A DNA stretch of 64,000 bases from Sphingopyxis bauzanensis (GTDB lineage Bacteria > Pseudomonadota > Alphaproteobacteria > Sphingomonadales > Sphingomonadaceae): positions 738,241 through 802,240 of the forward strand of contig NZ_NISK01000003.1 in the NCBI RefSeq assembly GCF_002205675.1, read 5' to 3'. The position numbers and the translations under genes are program-made. Positions 53,316 through 62,471 of the stretch are shown piece after piece. Each line of letters opens with the position of its first letter. The stretch's first letter is position 1. A model generated the notes under the pieces. The model was not told the origin of the DNA, searched no databases, and worked only from the letters and a program-made list of their open reading frames with translations.

Positions 53316-53953
53316 GTGCGATCAGGAAGCGGATCAACTCGACGGGACGCAAGCGCATCCCCCGTGACCGCATCTCCGTAACGCGGCTGCCGGTCAAGCC
53401 GGATGAGCCGTTGCGCGCCGTTGCGACTGTCCGGCTTCGCGACCGGCAGGAACTCGGCGCGTATCTGGTCCAACTTCTGGAGCCGCTCGGTCCCGTCAAA
53501 TTGTCCGCAGATCGCAGCCTGTGGACATGGCTCGCACTCTATTGGTTTGACCCGATTTGCCCGCCGCTCGCAGGTGGCAGAAAGCCGGATAAGTCCTACC
53601 GCTATGTTCTCAGCACGGACTACCGGCACTATTACCGCCACCTTGTCCGCTCACCGTGGCAGCTTGTCCGCGATCATGGTGATAATGCCAAATTCTTGCT
53701 TCTGCCGCCCCAGGATCAACCCTATCCGCTGCGGCGACACGGTGAGATTCTCGAACAGCTTGGCGGCAGGCAGTCCGCTCTGCGAAGCCAGCCGCTCATC
53801 GCCGAAGCCAACCGTCTCTATGCCAGCAGGCTGACTGGTCGGCCGCGTAAAGGTGTTTCAGACAACGGCAGGGGTAGCGTCCGCCGCCTCGCCCTGGTTC
53901 TTCGCCAAATCGACTTGACATTCGACGTAGAGCGCATGGGTATGGACAACTGA
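53312..53953 (+). CDS. Hypothetical protein, possibly DUF6339-like
   Basis: 213 residues. The phrases LWTWLALYWFDPICPP and YRHYYRHLVRSPWQL, with FLLLPPQDQPYPL, resemble DUF6339-type proteins, which I recall from defence-associated operons; this match is from memory. No catalytic motif seen. The ATGA overlap with the upstream remnant suggests it was the second gene of an operon whose first part was removed. Confidence 0.45.
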   Translation: MSAIRKRINSTGRKRIPRDRISVTRLPVKPDEPLRAVATVRLRDRQELGAYLVQLLEPLGPVKLSADRSLWTWLALYWFDPICPPLAGGRKPDKSYRYVLSTDYRHYYRHLVRSPWQLVRDHGDNAKFLLLPPQDQPYPLRRHGEILEQLGGRQSALRSQPLIAEANRLYASRLTGRPRKGVSDNGRGSVRRLALVLRQIDLTFDVERMGMDN

Positions 53954-54377
53954 TTGCGATCTTGCCGGGGGAGTTCGACCGGTGGCAGGAGCAGTTGGCA
54001 GCATGATATTTGCGTGGCTCAATGCGCTGATGGTGGGACAGCGAGACGCGGAGATGGGGGTTGCATTCCAGCGACCAAGTGCCTATATTTTTCCCGTTGG
54101 CAGGAGCTTAGATCGCCTATTTCGACTATGATCACCTCTTTACCTGGGTGGTCAAACATCAAAATCAGGTATTCTTTTTGGCGAACTGAAGCTTCTTTGG
54201 ACACAGCGTTGCCAATAGTCGGATCGGAGTGTCTTCGGAATCCTGACGCGGTATGGATTGAGACCCATACTGTCTAGCTCCAAGTCGGTTAGATATCGAC
54301 TTGTTTTTCATGGATCAATCGCACCGCCCACCAAATAATCTGGGCGGTGCGTAGTCCAAAAAATGGAGCTAGAAGCC
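53942..54377. other. Stretch without a convincing gene
   Basis: About 430 bases. A short frame ending LPGEFDRWQEQLAA at 54005 overlaps by ATGA a 42-codon frame starting at 54003 (MIFAWLNALMVGQRD); both could be remnants of the same broken operon. A perfect inverted repeat CGCACCGCCCA/TGGGCGGTGCG lies at 54320-54351, 26 bases before the next start. Confidence 0.4.
54320..54351. promoter_or_regulatory. Perfect 11-base inverted repeat in the leader of the 54378 gene
   Basis: CGCACCGCCCA and TGGGCGGTGCG flank a ten-base loop. It is 26 bases upstream of the ATG at 54378. It could be an operator, an attenuator-like hairpin, or a terminator of the preceding sequence; no T-run follows. Confidence 0.5.
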
Positions 54378-55271
54378 ATGTCAAAATTTGAAATTTCAGA
54401 CCGCCTAACGGCGATCACGGCTGCAGTGCAGAATTGGCACAGCCCGACGATCACAGGTGGGCAGCTATTCTACTTGATGCAAACGGTCGCACCGCAATTG
54501 GATTTTCGCGAAGTTGTAGGAATTCGCGTCGGCCCCGGTGCTTTGACAAAATTTGCCGAAACCCATCTGGCAGATACGGTCAAGCGCATTGGCAATCAAG
54601 GCGGTGATATTCTCTATCACATTGTTGGGCGCGGCGAACCGCATCGTGACATCGAATTGGCGGCGCTTTGGAAGAATTTCGTTAGCCCTTCGTCACCCCT
54701 GCATCTGATCGTAGAAGTCGAAAATCAGAAGCTGACGTCGCGCGCTACCCCCGCGTCGAACGACAAAGGTGAAGTCGAAATCCAAAAAGTCTCGTCTCAA
54801 GAGCACGACGAGATCCGGGCGAAGTTCGTTGAGAGCCTTCCGGCACATGATGCCGCTGCCATGAACGAAAATTTGCGCGAAGGTGCGAGCTTCACCGAGT
54901 GGATGGCGGTGATGAAGGAGCGTGCGCCGGATGCGACACGGAAGTGGGGTGTCTTTCGGCGGGACCATTTGTCTGCGTTGTTCGCAGAGCGAATTGAGGC
55001 ATTGAACCTCGATCCTGCAACTCGGGACAATCTGTTCGCGCAGGCTAAAGCCGCTCTGCGCGCTGCCAATGAAAAGCAGCGCGAAGCCAAGGCGAATGCG
55101 GAAAGCTCCCTGCCTAAAAATATCGCGCAAAAGTCCGGCTCAGTCGGCCAAAGCTCATCGCTTCATGCGGTGCGCAGCCTGGCACATGCAGCCGTTGACG
55201 TGATGGGTTATGAGGAACTCAGGTCGCTGCGCGTGCCGCTCGGCATGATCATCGATTCCCTCAAGGCGTAA
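54378..55271 (+). CDS. Hypothetical protein, partner of the PRTase-like protein
   Basis: 297 residues from MSKFEISDRL; GGAG lies 9 bases upstream, so this start is preferred over ATG at 54363. Sections look like an alpha/beta domain (LTAITAAVQNWHSPTITGGQL) and a helical rest with a charged linker (KAALRAANEKQREAKANAE). No known domain recognised. It lies 21 bases before the PRTase-like gene and is probably cotranscribed. Confidence 0.6.
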   Translation: MSKFEISDRLTAITAAVQNWHSPTITGGQLFYLMQTVAPQLDFREVVGIRVGPGALTKFAETHLADTVKRIGNQGGDILYHIVGRGEPHRDIELAALWKNFVSPSSPLHLIVEVENQKLTSRATPASNDKGEVEIQKVSSQEHDEIRAKFVESLPAHDAAAMNENLREGASFTEWMAVMKERAPDATRKWGVFRRDHLSALFAERIEALNLDPATRDNLFAQAKAALRAANEKQREAKANAESSLPKNIAQKSGSVGQSSSLHAVRSLAHAAVDVMGYEELRSLRVPLGMIIDSLKA

Positions 55272-55292
55272 ATTTAGCCCGGGAACCATACC

Positions 55293-56639
55293 GTGTCGCA
55301 AGGCCTCCTCATATTGGTCGTCCCTGCCGCCAAGGAAGCGGAAATGACGACGTATGTCCGCGACTCGCTTGCAAAGCCATACCGCTCTACGGTTCGCGTA
55401 CTGACAGATTCCGTGGCTACCGGTTACTCCACCGACATTGGCAATGCTGTAGCAAATGACTTGATCGAGAGCCTTTCAACGATCCAGGCCGACAAACCGC
55501 ACAAGCTGATCCTCCATCGCGATACGAAGTGCAGCATCGACAAACTTCAGCGCTGGTGGAAGACACAGGGCTTCGCAGCAACCGACTTTCAGGTTCAGTC
55601 AGAAAAGAACATTCGCAAGATTCTCAAGATGCAGTGGGAAGCGGATGGGCATCATTGGCGGGTAAATGCCGTTAAGCAGGCGTCGGCATTCGAAGGCAAT
55701 AAGCTTTCAATCGAGGCTTGGGTTGAACAGTTTGGGAAATTCGGTCAGCAAAGTGTCGGTCGAAAGCTTGCAGCCCAGTTGCGCGTTGTTCGGCCTATGG
55801 AAATGCAGTGTATGCCGTTCGCACTGCGACCGACCGACATCATCGGTTTGGGACAGGCCAACTGCTATGTCGAGGACGACGACATTGGCGGGAGTTGGCT
55901 GGACATAAAGGCCTGCCTTTCGCACACTCATCCGAAAGGGACCGTCCATCCTGTGGTATGGAACAAGGCCGAGGCTACACTAAAGTTCCCCTCGATCGAT
56001 GTCGATCAGTTTGTACTCTACGAAGATGGGCTCTGGACGGGAACTGAGGGTGTTCGTCGCTTGAAGGCTTTGCAAAAGGCCCCTCCCAACGCTCGGGTGA
56101 TTTTGAAGTTTGGAATTGTCAGCGATTTCGGCTTGCATGTTCTGCGTCATGCAATCAGCAAGTTGGGTTTGGCCGACCAGGTGCATATCGATGCCTCGGC
56201 ATCGGAGTTCATGAAATTTCTTCGCGACGGCCTGCCAGAAGAACTGCTTCTAGGCCGAGAAATGTCATTGCAAGCCTATTTTGAAGCATTGCACAAATAC
56301 ACTATACCCCACGCGTTCGATCCGTTTCAGGATTGGAGTCCTGCGGAACGAGACCTGTGCCGAGAGATTGGATCGCAGTTAGTCGCCGCTTGGCTTGGCA
56401 AGAAAAATGGCATCGTCCCCAGCACTGCGGAATTAGACCGCTTTGCCTTGGGCGGTAGCGGGTTCGCAAGCACGACGCTTTTTGCACGAAGCGTTCCAAA
56501 GGTTTGTCTTCCGGCGCTGTGGCTGGATGGTCAAGTTAGTATTGGTGAGAAGGTGGTGAACTGGCGACCCTTGTTTGTCGATGCACGACGAATTTCCGAC
56601 ACAAAACTGCTCTTCGCGGCACCGTCCTCGGAGTCATAG
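55293..56639 (+). CDS. Phosphoribosyltransferase-like protein
   Basis: 448 residues, GTG start. The segment FVLYEDGLWTGTEGVRRL near residue 245 has the shape of the PRPP-binding loop of type I phosphoribosyltransferases (acidic pair, then TG-T/S), which makes this a PRTase-like candidate, as found near several bacterial anti-phage modules. The rest is unassigned; a histidine-rich stretch lies before. An effector role is a hypothesis only. The start follows a GGAA sequence. Confidence 0.55.
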   Translation: MSQGLLILVVPAAKEAEMTTYVRDSLAKPYRSTVRVLTDSVATGYSTDIGNAVANDLIESLSTIQADKPHKLILHRDTKCSIDKLQRWWKTQGFAATDFQVQSEKNIRKILKMQWEADGHHWRVNAVKQASAFEGNKLSIEAWVEQFGKFGQQSVGRKLAAQLRVVRPMEMQCMPFALRPTDIIGLGQANCYVEDDDIGGSWLDIKACLSHTHPKGTVHPVVWNKAEATLKFPSIDVDQFVLYEDGLWTGTEGVRRLKALQKAPPNARVILKFGIVSDFGLHVLRHAISKLGLADQVHIDASASEFMKFLRDGLPEELLLGREMSLQAYFEALHKYTIPHAFDPFQDWSPAERDLCREIGSQLVAAWLGKKNGIVPSTAELDRFALGGSGFASTTLFARSVPKVCLPALWLDGQVSIGEKVVNWRPLFVDARRISDTKLLFAAPSSES

Positions 56640-56750
56640 GTTTGGATTGCACAACCATCCGGTCCAAAATTGAACATTTGTAGCGTCATCGCTTTTCGCT
56701 TCTGAAGGGACACAAACTGCCGTCTCGCGCTAATCGGAACAGGGCGTCAG

Positions 56751-57004
56751 CTATGCGCCCAATCTAAGCCGTAGTTGGCCGCGAGACTCGCGCCGCAGGC
56801 GATCGATCTCCATCTGCTCCGGCTTCATCTGACCGTGACCGGGAAAGGATGACCCGGATCGGCGGCAAGCTCCCGGACCCATTTACGCAGCACGTTCGCA
56901 TGCACATCCAGATCGCGCGACGCCTGGGCGATCGTCACCCCGCGGTCGCGGACCATCCTCACCGCCTCAAGCTTGAACTCGCGGCTGAACTTCCTTCTTT
57001 GCAT
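56751..57004 (-). pseudogene. IS3-family orfA remnant
   Basis: Reading from 57004, MQRRKFSREFKLEAVRMV, then RDRGVTIAQASRDLDVHANV and LRKWVREL, match the helix-turn-helix region of IS3-type OrfA. A one-base loss near 56843 shifts the frame before the usual PFPGHGQMKPEQ part, and the gene is truncated near 56751. No orfB is present, so it is a dead fragment. The repeat-like sequence at 57005-57048 may be the element's left end. Confidence 0.7.
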
Positions 57005-57150
57005 TGTGGACCTCCGATAGGTGGAAACACCCTATCTCGGTGTCCACCAAACCGGCAGCAGGTCAGATCCCCTGTAATCTCCCTCGAATTGGTTCGTCGT
57101 ACGCCGCCAGCGAACGCAGAAATCCACGCGCAGTCAGGGATTCCCTTCGG

Positions 57151-57180
57151 CACCGATGTGGTGCATAGTGGTGCACACCA
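57151..57180 (+). promoter_or_regulatory. Candidate operator repeats before the ribbon-helix-helix gene
   Basis: TGGTGCA occurs at 57159-57165 and again at 57169-57175, spaced ten bases, one helical turn. Together with CACC at 57151 and CACCA at 57176 they form overlapping palindromes. A small DNA-binding protein gene starts at 57194, so self-regulation is plausible. Confidence 0.4.
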
Positions 57181-57193
57181 TGGGGGGTTAAGT

Positions 57194-57394
57194 ATGTCGT
57201 CGAAGGTTAGATTCTCGGTCAGCCTTGATCCGGCAACCAATCAAGCAATTGAGAAAATTGCTGAAACACACAAGCCGGAGCTTTCAAAAAGCTATATCGT
57301 AGAATATGCTCTCGTTCGCCTGCTCGACGCGATGGAGGCAAAGCAGCTCACGTTGCCGCTCGTGCTTGAGGCCGGACGTGATGCAGACTGCTAA
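57194..57394 (+). CDS. Ribbon-helix-helix-like small protein
   Basis: 66 residues. An N-terminal beta-strand-like segment VRFSVSLDPATNQAIEKIA is followed by a helical part (LSKSYIVEYALVRLLDAM), the layout of CopG/Arc-type regulators. It may control the methylase and nuclease genes downstream, as in many restriction-modification loci. Low sequence information, so the family is inferred from the pattern. Confidence 0.55.
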   Translation: MSSKVRFSVSLDPATNQAIEKIAETHKPELSKSYIVEYALVRLLDAMEAKQLTLPLVLEAGRDADC

Positions 57395-57465
57395 GAATTC
57401 GTTCCAGACTGAGGACGGGAATCTCAACTACTGCCGAGATCCCCGCAGCCTATTCGGAGCTCGCC

Positions 57466-60400
57466 GTGGATAACCAAGGGCGCGAGCTTCTAGATCAGAT
57501 TTACGTCACCTTCTCTGACCGCTCGAAAGATCTTCTGGACGCGGTTTCAGAACCTGGTGCGCTGGATGAAAAAGTTGGGTCGGTCGAACGATGGACAGAC
57601 CTCGGTGACTGGCTAGGTCTGGCGGAGCGCCTTGGGGCTGAAAAAGTTCTTTTTGTAAGGGGTGACCCCGTTGCGGTTTTCACTGACGCCCGCAAAGCGC
57701 CAGATGAAGCTGCACTTGGTGAACTGTATCGACGCGCGTGGTGTATGTCGGAGCCGCGCTGTCTTTTTGTCGCCCTCCCCCATGAAATTCGTATCTACGC
57801 TCTCAGCCTTCCACCGTCACGGGGAGGTCCTCCAAGTGATCCGTGGCGAGTGCTGTCGACTGCCGCGGATGTGCTGGAGCTCACGCAAGAAATCGACGAA
57901 TATGGTCCTGATCTGCAGGGGCTAATGGAAGTCGGCGACTCCGCACCCGCCCGAGCTGATCGAAGGCTAATCGAAGATCTGAGGCATGTGCGTTCGCAAC
58001 TTGAAGCGACCGGTTTGTCTATGGCTGAGGCCCATGCCCTCATTGGCCGATCCATCCTCATCCGCTACCTAGAAGATCGGGGCGTTTTGACCCGAGCATA
58101 CTTTGAGAGGGTCGCTGGCGGAGATCAGGTTTGGCAAGATGCTCTCAATAATGAGGGTGCCATCCCTGTGCTCGGTGCGCCGGGAAAGCAACGCCTATAT
58201 GACAGAGTACTTGGCAATGCCGACTTCACGCATGCGCTGTTCGAGAGTCTAGCCACCGACTTCAACGGCGACCTATTCGCGCTGGGCGAAGCGCGAGAGA
58301 AGAGGTTTTCGGCGTCCGCGCTCACACTTTTGCGGTCTTTTCTTCTTGGCGAAATACAAGCCGGCCAACAGCCGCTATTTTTCTGGGCCTATGATTTTGA
58401 AGTGGTTCCTCTCGCGCTGATCAGCAGCATTTACGAGCAGTTCTACCATGATGCGCTTAGTAAGCGGAAAAACGATAAAGCCGGGAATGAACCGGGTGAT
58501 GCCAATTTTGTGATCGACGTGTCGGAATCCGAAAGCAATGACGGCGGGTCGGAGCACGGCTTCTCAGTAAAAGGAGAGTTGAAGCACGGCGCAGGCACTC
58601 ATTACACGCCAGCAAATCTCGTCCACGACGCGCTTCGCCGAACGCTTACACCTGCCTGTCTAGCAGATCGCCCGAAGGTCTTAGATCCGGCTTGCGGATC
58701 GGGGATCTTCCTTGTCGAGGCGTTCCGGCGGATCGTCCGCTATGAAGCACACGGCCGTAAGCGAAAGCTTACGCCTGACGAACTACGCGAAGTTTTGCGA
58801 CTTCGCATCTTCGGCGTTGAGATCAACGCTGAAGCGGCCCGCGTCGCGGCATTCAGTCTGTATCTAGCGTTGCTCGACCAACAAGAGCCGCCCGATATCG
58901 CCTCGGGGGGAGCGCTTCCGTATCTTCTGCACAACGGGCAGCGCGATCAGAAACACTTTGGAATTCTCCTCGTTTCTGACGCGTTCGCGCTCACCCGTGC
59001 CGAGCAAGATTTCCTGTCGAGGCGTGTAGCCGCAAAGAAGGCTTACAAAGGTCGCTCTTACGACGTCAGCCTACTCGACAATGCTGGGGTTTTGGATTTA
59101 CCTCTCGGTAGCTTTGACGTAATTGTGGGCAATCCGCCTTGGCAAGAGGCGCCGTCGGAGAAATCCACTCCCCGCGTTTGGGCCGCAGCATTCAAAATGC
59201 CGGCGGGCGAAGGCTCTTATTCACAGCTCTTCATTCATCGAGCTCTCACCATGCTCCGAGAGGGCGGGACCCTCGGCATGCTGATTGGTATGAAGATATT
59301 CTGGAATGACCGGGAGACAAGTCGCGAATTTCGTCGTTACCTGCTGACAAACGCGACGCTCAAGCAAGTTGTGAACATGGCTCATGTGCGGCGGGTCTTC
59401 TTCGCAAAGGCTGTCGCGCCGTTCGCGTTTTTGCTGGCCGAGAAACGGCAATCTTCTTCAGATGACCGTGTAGTGTTTTGGAATGCGCGGCGCGTCAGTA
59501 GTGTCGAGCGGTTGCGATCTATCGCCGCTGTCCCGCTAGACCGACGCGTTGTGACGCAGGGAGATCTGGCAGAGGCAGATTATCTCTGGAAAGTATTTTG
59601 GTGGGGTGGGCATCATGATGCGGCACTGGTGTCTCGGCTTGGCCTCGAGCTCACCTTCGGCGATACCGTTGTGAATGCTGATCCGCAGCCACGCTATGGC
59701 TGGCAGCGCGGTAGCACTGCGCCATCCGGTATGCTGGCGGTGCTGCGCGAACTTGATAACAAAAAGGTTCAGCCATTCGGGCCCTTGCAAGAAACTTGGT
59801 TTCTTCCTCCCCCCAAGGGAATTAAACGAGATCCGGATCAACGTATCTATGATGGTCAGCGTTTAGTTATCACGCGTGGCGTAAGGGAGCCTCTCGGACC
59901 GATCGCCAGGCTAGAGACCAAAGGCTTCTCCTTTCGCCATGGAATTTACTGCATTCCGACCGCCCATCTTTCACAGCACGAGGCAATCCTCATGCTCGGC
60001 GTTCTATGGTCATCGCTGGGCCGTTATCTGCTTTTCATGACCGCAGGCAACTGGGGCGGATGGCATGACCAAGTGACGTCGCGCGACGTTCTGCGTACTC
60101 CTCTAAGACTCAAACCGTCATGGGGCATGTCCAAGTCAGATCACGATGACGCGGCAAATCGTATCGTCAAAGCGGTAAACTACTTGCGGGAAAAGCCAGT
60201 CCAACAACGCCAGTCTCAGTCGATGTTCGACGAGCCCGCGAAATACAATGATGAACACGAGCAGAAGCTTGCAAAGTTAGACGCTGCAATCTTCGACCTG
60301 TTCGAGGTTTCTAAGGCCGAACGAGATCTTGTGGAAGATTTCTGGGCAGAGAGTCACGAGCTTTACTGGAAAGGCGCAGAAGCCCACGCAACTTCTCGTC

Positions 60401-60834
60401 TGCAATTGCCAGAATTCACGCGCGGAAGTCGAGCTGATCTTCCTGAGGCTCCTTGCCGAGGCACCCTGTTACGCTATCTCTGTGCCTTTCTGGATGCTTG
60501 GACTGCATATCTACCTGACGACTCCAATCTCAATTGGCAGGTCGGAATGTCACCCAGCCGAGACCTGATCGCAGTCATTTTTACACTGGATGGCTCTGGC
60601 GGTCCGGAATTAAACAATCCGCCAGAAGATTGGCAGACCATCCTTGGGCGTTGCGCAGATGCTATCGCGCAGCCGGTCTCGCCAGCATTTCTCGTAAAGC
60701 GCACTGTAAGAGCAGCCACGGCGGACAGCTTCATTGTCTTAAGGGAAAATGCACGCCGTCTCTGGACTGCCAGCGCTGCCAGGGAGGACGCCGACTCGCT
60801 GTTCGTACAGCTCGCCTCGCGTCGCAAAAATTGA
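57466..60834 (+). CDS. Eco57I-type DNA methylase (restriction-modification)
   Basis: 1122 residues, GTG start. N6-adenine methyltransferase with motif I DPACGSGIFLVEAFRR near residues 407-422 and motif IV IVGNPPW near 552-558 (gamma class order), and the LEDRGVLTRAYF segment typical of this family. The N-terminal 300 residues carry no clear nuclease motif; the separate gene at 60840 may be the nuclease. Type IIG enzymes fuse both functions; here they seem split. The adjacent small gene may be its regulator. Confidence 0.85.
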   Translation: MDNQGRELLDQIYVTFSDRSKDLLDAVSEPGALDEKVGSVERWTDLGDWLGLAERLGAEKVLFVRGDPVAVFTDARKAPDEAALGELYRRAWCMSEPRCLFVALPHEIRIYALSLPPSRGGPPSDPWRVLSTAADVLELTQEIDEYGPDLQGLMEVGDSAPARADRRLIEDLRHVRSQLEATGLSMAEAHALIGRSILIRYLEDRGVLTRAYFERVAGGDQVWQDALNNEGAIPVLGAPGKQRLYDRVLGNADFTHALFESLATDFNGDLFALGEAREKRFSASALTLLRSFLLGEIQAGQQPLFFWAYDFEVVPLALISSIYEQFYHDALSKRKNDKAGNEPGDANFVIDVSESESNDGGSEHGFSVKGELKHGAGTHYTPANLVHDALRRTLTPACLADRPKVLDPACGSGIFLVEAFRRIVRYEAHGRKRKLTPDELREVLRLRIFGVEINAEAARVAAFSLYLALLDQQEPPDIASGGALPYLLHNGQRDQKHFGILLVSDAFALTRAEQDFLSRRVAAKKAYKGRSYDVSLLDNAGVLDLPLGSFDVIVGNPPWQEAPSEKSTPRVWAAAFKMPAGEGSYSQLFIHRALTMLREGGTLGMLIGMKIFWNDRETSREFRRYLLTNATLKQVVNMAHVRRVFFAKAVAPFAFLLAEKRQSSSDDRVVFWNARRVSSVERLRSIAAVPLDRRVVTQGDLAEADYLWKVFWWGGHHDAALVSRLGLELTFGDTVVNADPQPRYGWQRGSTAPSGMLAVLRELDNKKVQPFGPLQETWFLPPPKGIKRDPDQRIYDGQRLVITRGVREPLGPIARLETKGFSFRHGIYCIPTAHLSQHEAILMLGVLWSSLGRYLLFMTAGNWGGWHDQVTSRDVLRTPLRLKPSWGMSKSDHDDAANRIVKAVNYLREKPVQQRQSQSMFDEPAKYNDEHEQKLAKLDAAIFDLFEVSKAERDLVEDFWAESHELYWKGAEAHATSRLQLPEFTRGSRADLPEAPCRGTLLRYLCAFLDAWTAYLPDDSNLNWQVGMSPSRDLIAVIFTLDGSGGPELNNPPEDWQTILGRCADAIAQPVSPAFLVKRTVRAATADSFIVLRENARRLWTASAAREDADSLFVQLASRRKN

Positions 60835-60839
60835 CTCAA

Positions 60840-61565
60840 ATGGCCGGGCTTGATGCGCTCTCGACCAATTTATGGTCGTCATTTGTCGACAAGGTTGACG
60901 ATATCATTCGAGCAGGCCTTGAACGGCTCGCCGCCGATGCGGGGGAAAATGGCTTCGGCACTTCTTGTGAGAATGACCTTAACCGTGAGCTATTTTTCCG
61001 GATGCGACGGATTGCCACCGAGCGTCACAAATCTTTGCTCTCGCTCTCACCCCGTCCGGCTCTAAGCCGCGAACACACTTGGAATTTGGTTCCCACTTCA
61101 GAGGCAAACAATCAACCGAGTCCAGACGATGCTGAAAGGACCCCCCGCGAAAATAAACGGCCTGATTTCCAATGGAGTTTTCAAGACGACGAAGCCGAAG
61201 ACTCCGATCGTGCTACACGAACCTATGTAGTTGAGTGTAAGAGGCTGGGGCAAGCAATCGGCGGATGGATCTTCAACGCGAATTATGTTGGGCATGGGGT
61301 GCGCCGATATGTGGAAAGTTCGCATCTTTACGGCAAAGATGACGTCGGCGGGAGCATGATCGGCTACGTTCAGTCTATGGATGTCGAGACGATTTGGACC
61401 GAGATTGACCGTCAGCTTAATTCTGCAGGATTGGCGACGCTTCCCCAGCCGGCACCGATTCTAGGCTCTTCCGTCCTGCACCTCGCGTCGCATCACTTGT
61501 CACGCTTAAATGCTCTATCGCCGTTTCAGCTTCATCACATCTGGGTCGATCTCCGGATGCTAGTT
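60840..61565 (+). pseudogene. Restriction endonuclease-like gene truncated by IS21
   Basis: About 240 residues before interruption. PDFQWSF near residue 107 and YVVECKRLG near 129 fit a PD-(D/E)XK nuclease core (D...E-x-K). It starts 5 bases after the methylase stop and so was probably its partner. At 61566 an IS21-type end (TGTCAATCGG) begins, and the open frame runs into it to 61673. The C-terminus is lost, although the last native part (FQLHHIWVDLRML) may be near the natural end, so some function could remain. Confidence 0.65.
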
Positions 61566-61742
61566 TGTCAATCGGCGTGCAAACGGGACCCCCTATCGGC
61601 GCGCAAAAGGGACCCCCTTACACGATGGCGCAAGGTTGATCGGACACGCGCCGTTGCGCTGCGCGCGGCGTAGGGAGGGCGGAGCCCGACCGGAGGCGCG
61701 CGCAGCGCAAAGCATCTCTTATTCGGAAGTCAGCGGGGGCGA

Positions 61743-62471
61743 TCAGCTGCGGTTTTTGAAGCGCCAGCTGTCATTGCCGGTCTCGACGATATCGCAATGA
61801 TGAGTGACGCGATCGAGGAGCGCGGTGGTCATCTGGGGATCGCCGAACACGGTTGGCCACTCCCCGAACGCGAGGTTGGTGGTGATGATAACGCTGGTCT
61901 GCTCGTAGAGCTTGCTGACCAGATGGAACAGCAGTTGGCCGCCTGAGCGGGCGAACGGCAGATATCCCAGTTCGTCGAGCACGACCAGGTCGAGGCGGGA
62001 TAGCTGGGCGGCGAGAGCGCCGCTCTTGCCGATTCTGGCCTCCTCTTCGAGGCGGGTCACCAGATCGACGGTGTTGAAGTAGCGGCCTCGCGCACCCGAG
62101 CGAACGACATTGGCGGCGATGGCGATGGCAAGGTGGGTTTTGCCGGTGCCCGTGCCGCCGACCAGGACGATGTTGCGCCGAGCGGGCAGGAACGCGCCGC
62201 TGTGAAGCGAACGCACCAGGCCTTCATTGATCGGTGTGCCCTCGAACCGGAACGCATCGATATCCTTCACGACCGTCAGCCTGGCGGCCGCCATCCGGTA
62301 TCGGATCGAGGCAGCATGGCGATGTGTTGCTTCCGCGCGCAGAAGGTCGGTCAGTATCTCCATCGTGGTGCGCTGGCGCTGAAGGCCGGTGGTGACCGCA
62401 TCGTCGAACGCGCCCGCCATGCCCTTGAGCCCAAGCCCGCGCATCGCCTCGATCATGTCATGCCGCTGCAT
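61743..62471 (-). CDS. istB: IS21-family helper ATPase IstB
   Basis: 242 residues. AAA+ ATPase: Walker [16 protein letters not shown] near residues 104-118, Walker [14 protein letters not shown] near 164-176, sensor segment ITTNLAF, and arginine fingers in the later part. It assists IstA in transposition by selecting target DNA. It starts 14 bases inside the end of istA, so it is translated from the same transcript. Confidence 0.93.
   Translation of the reverse strand: MQRHDMIEAMRGLGLKGMAGAFDDAVTTGLQRQRTTMEILTDLLRAEATHRHAASIRYRMAAARLTVVKDIDAFRFEGTPINEGLVRSLHSGAFLPARRNIVLVGGTGTGKTHLAIAIAANVVRSGARGRYFNTVDLVTRLEEEARIGKSGALAAQLSRLDLVVLDELGYLPFARSGGQLLFHLVSKLYEQTSVIITTNLAFGEWPTVFGDPQMTTALLDRVTHHCDIVETGNDSWRFKNRS

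Noticed and set aside
53954..54277. 107-codon frame in the gap after the DUF6339-like gene
   Set aside because: No domain, unusual serine/threonine-rich tail, and the ATGA-coupled short frames in another frame look more like real remnants.
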